Shown here: positions 61,954-64,000 of the stretch, in pieces | Layout: each line of letters starts with the position of its first letter | Numbering within the stretch: the stretch's first letter is position 1 | DNA from: Roseovarius carneus | Lineage (GTDB): Bacteria > Pseudomonadota > Alphaproteobacteria > Rhodobacterales > Rhodobacteraceae | Assembly: GCF_020141465.1 (NCBI RefSeq) | Contig: NZ_JAHSPD010000001.1 | Span: forward strand, 1,470,374 to 1,534,373 | DNA: 64,000 bases | Direction: 5' to 3' | Translations under genes and position numbers: made by a program | Notes under the pieces: model-generated | Databases searched by the model: none | The model's input: the letters and a program-made list of their open reading frames with translations, nothing else | What the model was told of the DNA's origin: nothing

Positions 61954-62847
61954 CTAACCAGCGACCGAGGCCGCGCGGATGGCGTCGATCGTCGCGCCGA
62001 TGGTCACGTTGAAATCCGCATCACTCTGCTGGGCCGACAGCCCTTCGGTCAGCGCGCGGCTAAAGCTCGCGATGATGCCGGAATTCTGCGACAGACGGCT
62101 GTTCGCCTCCTCGCGAGAATATCCACCCGAGAGGGCCACAACCCGCATCACGGCCCTATGATCCACAAGGGATTTATAGTGGTTCGCCACCTCGGGCAGG
62201 GTCAGCTTGAGCATCACCTCGGTCCCCTCGGGCAGCGCGTCGAGATGGCGCATGAGGGCCTCCAGAAGCCTCTCTTCCGCCTCGGCCTTGTCCGCGATGC
62301 TGATCGTCACTTCGGGCTCGATGATCGGGATCAGCCCGTGTCCGAGGATTTGCCGCCCCACATCGAATTGCTGCGCCACGATGGCCTCGATGCCGCTGGC
62401 CGAGGCCGCGTTGATGACCGAGCGCATCTTGGTGCCGAAAATTCCACCCGCCACGGCCCGCGCGCAAAGCGCATCCAAATCCGGCATCGGTTTCATAAGC
62501 TGCACGCCATCGGCCTCATCCGCCAGCCCCTTGTCCACCTTGAGAAAGGGCACAACGCCCCGCTCTTCCCAGAGATATGTGGCCGAGGGCATGCCGCCGA
62601 TTTGCCGCTCCATCGTCATCTCGAAAAGGATCGCGCCCAGAACCTTGTCGCCGATAAAATCCGGGGCCTGCGCGATACGGGCGCGCATGGCGTGGATCAT
62701 GTCAAACATCTCCGCTTCGGAGCCATAGGCGCTCTCTTCCACCCCATAAAGCATCAGCGCCTTGGGCGTGGACCCCCCCGATTGATCGAGCGCCGCAACA
62801 AAGCCGTTTCCGGCGCGGATCTGGTCGGCTTGGGCTTGGTTCGGCAT
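61954..62847 (-). CDS. Fructose-bisphosphate aldolase, class I
   Basis: A 297-residue Schiff-base aldolase. FVAALDQSGGSTPKAL, AILFEMTMERQIGG and VMLKLTLPEVANHYK (with the candidate Schiff-base Lys) are class I markers; there are no zinc-ligand histidine motifs of class II. It is in line with pgk upstream and serves glycolysis or gluconeogenesis. Confidence 0.93.
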   Translation of the reverse strand: MPNQAQADQIRAGNGFVAALDQSGGSTPKALMLYGVEESAYGSEAEMFDMIHAMRARIAQAPDFIGDKVLGAILFEMTMERQIGGMPSATYLWEERGVVPFLKVDKGLADEADGVQLMKPMPDLDALCARAVAGGIFGTKMRSVINAASASGIEAIVAQQFDVGRQILGHGLIPIIEPEVTISIADKAEAEERLLEALMRHLDALPEGTEVMLKLTLPEVANHYKSLVDHRAVMRVVALSGGYSREEANSRLSQNSGIIASFSRALTEGLSAQQSDADFNVTIGATIDAIRAASVAG

Positions 62848-62940
62848 GAGGGGGCTCCGGGTGTGAGAGGTGTTTCTAGCGGATAGCGTTTAGGCGAGGC
62901 GGGTGCGAGTTGCAATTATGGTCGCGCTAACGGAGGTATC

Positions 62941-64000
62941 TCAGGCCTTGAGAGCGGCCACGCCGGGCAGGTCCTTGCCCTCCATCCATTCCAAAAACGC
63001 GCCGCCTGCGGTGGAGATATAGGTGAAATCCTCCGCCGCACCGGCTTGATTTAAAGCGGCGACCGTATCGCCCCCGCCCGCGACTGAAATCAACGCGCCC
63101 GCCCGGCTGAGGCTGGCCGCATGGCGCGCGGCGGCGTTGGTGGCGGCATTGAACGGCGTAATCTCAAACGCCCCGAGCGGCCCGTTCCAGATCAGCGTTT
63201 TGGCCGCATCGAGCGCCTTGGCGACACGCGCCACGGATTGCGGCCCCGCATCGAGGATCATCGCGTCATCGGGGCACAGGTGCACCGCCAGCACCTCATG
63301 CGCGGCCCCTTCGGCAAACTCTCGCGCCACGACAATATCGGCGGGCAGGATAATCTCGCACCCGGCGGTGGCGGCTTTGGCCATGATCTCGCGGGCGGTG
63401 GGGGCCATGTCATGTTCGCAAAGGGACTTGCCCACGCTCAAACCTTGGGCGGCGAGAAATGTGTTGGCCATGCCGCCGCCGATCACAAGGGTGTCGACTT
63501 GTCCCACAAGATTGCCCAGAAGATCGAGCTTGCTGGACACTTTCGCCCCGCCCACAACTGCCATCAAAGGCCGCTTGGGCGCGCCCAGAGCTGCCTCCAG
63601 CGCCTCCAGCTCGGCCTGCATCAAGCGGCCCGCGCAGGACGGCAGGTGCGCCGCCAACCCGGCGGTGCTCGCATGGGCGCGGTGCGCGGCGGAGAAGGCA
63701 TCATTGCAATAGATATCGCCCAAAGCGGCGAGGCGGGCGGCAAATGCCGGATCATTGGCCTCCTCACCGGGATAAAACCGGATGTTCTCCAGCAATATCA
63801 CATCCGCGCTACGCGCCTCCTCGGTGAGGGTCTCGGCCCCCTCCAGCGTCTCAATCAGCCGCACTGAGCGCCCCAGCGCTGCCTCAAGTGCGGGCACGAC
63901 CACACGCAGGGACATCGACAGTACGACCTTGCCCTTGGGTCGCCCGAAATGGGCAATCAGGATGGGTTTGCCGCCCCGGCTGAGGATATCGCGCAGCGTG
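62941..64000 (-). CDS. pgk: Phosphoglycerate kinase (partial, N terminus outside the window)
   Basis: About 353 residues of a roughly 395-residue enzyme. The open frame continues to the window end ([12 protein letters not shown] just before position 63915), so the ATG at 63915 is internal. [33 protein letters not shown] and [16 protein letters not shown] are catalytic and nucleotide-binding landmarks. It makes ATP from 1,3-bisphosphoglycerate. Upstream of the aldolase gene. Confidence 0.97.
   Translation of the reverse strand, partial: TLRDILSRGGKPILIAHFGRPKGKVVLSMSLRVVVPALEAALGRSVRLIETLEGAETLTEEARSADVILLENIRFYPGEEANDPAFAARLAALGDIYCNDAFSAAHRAHASTAGLAAHLPSCAGRLMQAELEALEAALGAPKRPLMAVVGGAKVSSKLDLLGNLVGQVDTLVIGGGMANTFLAAQGLSVGKSLCEHDMAPTAREIMAKAATAGCEIILPADIVVAREFAEGAAHEVLAVHLCPDDAMILDAGPQSVARVAKALDAAKTLIWNGPLGAFEITPFNAATNAAARHAASLSRAGALISVAGGGDTVAALNQAGAAEDFTYISTAGGAFLEWMEGKDLPGVAALKA

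Noticed and set aside
1..64000. tRNA, rRNA or CRISPR arrays
   Set aside because: No cloverleaf-type T-loop motif, rRNA stretch or regularly spaced repeat was recognised on either strand by eye.

Overview
This is high-GC alphaproteobacterial chromosome with the gene content of the marine Rhodobacterales (Roseobacter group). The strongest pointers are a complete gene transfer agent (GTA) cluster of the Rhodobacter capsulatus type, a hemD / mitofilin-like / hemY block, a pyruvate dehydrogenase E1-beta subunit that carries its own lipoyl domain, a RpoH-type promoter in front of hspQ, and a glycine-betaine demethylation cluster. No rRNA, tRNA, insertion sequence or CRISPR array was seen. The window opens inside an ABC-2 transporter permease gene and closes inside pgk, so both end genes are partial.

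Layout. 1-3.4 kb: ABC permease end, S49 peptidase, a 55-residue membrane/zinc-ribbon protein, a Na/Ca antiporter and an SDR oxidoreductase. 3.4-8.6 kb: an AT-rich control region (LexA-like and DnaA-box motifs, three phased TGCAATG copies), then uvrC-pgsA-moaD-moaE-SCP2 packed as one likely operon, then two exported small proteins. 8.6-16.9 kb: a UbiH-type hydroxylase (minus), an amidase, a DapC-like aminotransferase, ftsK, lolA and a lytic transglycosylase lipoprotein (minus). 17-21.6 kb: AEC permease, hspQ, gamma-glutamyltransferase, an RsbW/RsbV-like pair and a free-Met-R-sulfoxide reductase. 21.6-28.3 kb: an XRE-cupin regulator behind two matching inverted repeats, followed by two FAD/GcvT dehydrogenases flanking a betaine-homocysteine-methyltransferase-like gene; together these can strip methyl groups from betaine to glycine. 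28.4-42 kb: rluA, a kinase-like fusion protein, aldehyde dehydrogenase, 1-Cys peroxiredoxin, a possible sRNA locus, an EVE / YciI / gpsA / tsaD minus-strand run, hemD-mitofilin-hemY, and a DEAD-box helicase.

42.1-56.4 kb is the GTA structural cluster: small and large terminase, portal, g3.5, protease, capsid, connectors, tail tube, two tail chaperones, short tape measure, hub proteins, cell-wall peptidase and a 1344-residue tail fibre/hub protein. All reading frames are open and gene order matches RcGTA g1 to g15, so the particle looks intact. The non-coding parts are the most interesting: a promoter followed by a terminator-like hairpin before g1, and a strong hairpin plus a second terminator-like hairpin between the capsid gene and g6. 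These look like devices that set the ratio of capsid to the other structural proteins.

56.5-64 kb: cysE, then on the minus strand pgk, class I aldolase, an FtsB/DivIC-like protein and pdhA-pdhB-pdhC, i.e. lower glycolysis feeding acetyl-CoA. Several promoter regions here contain clean inverted repeats that may be operators.
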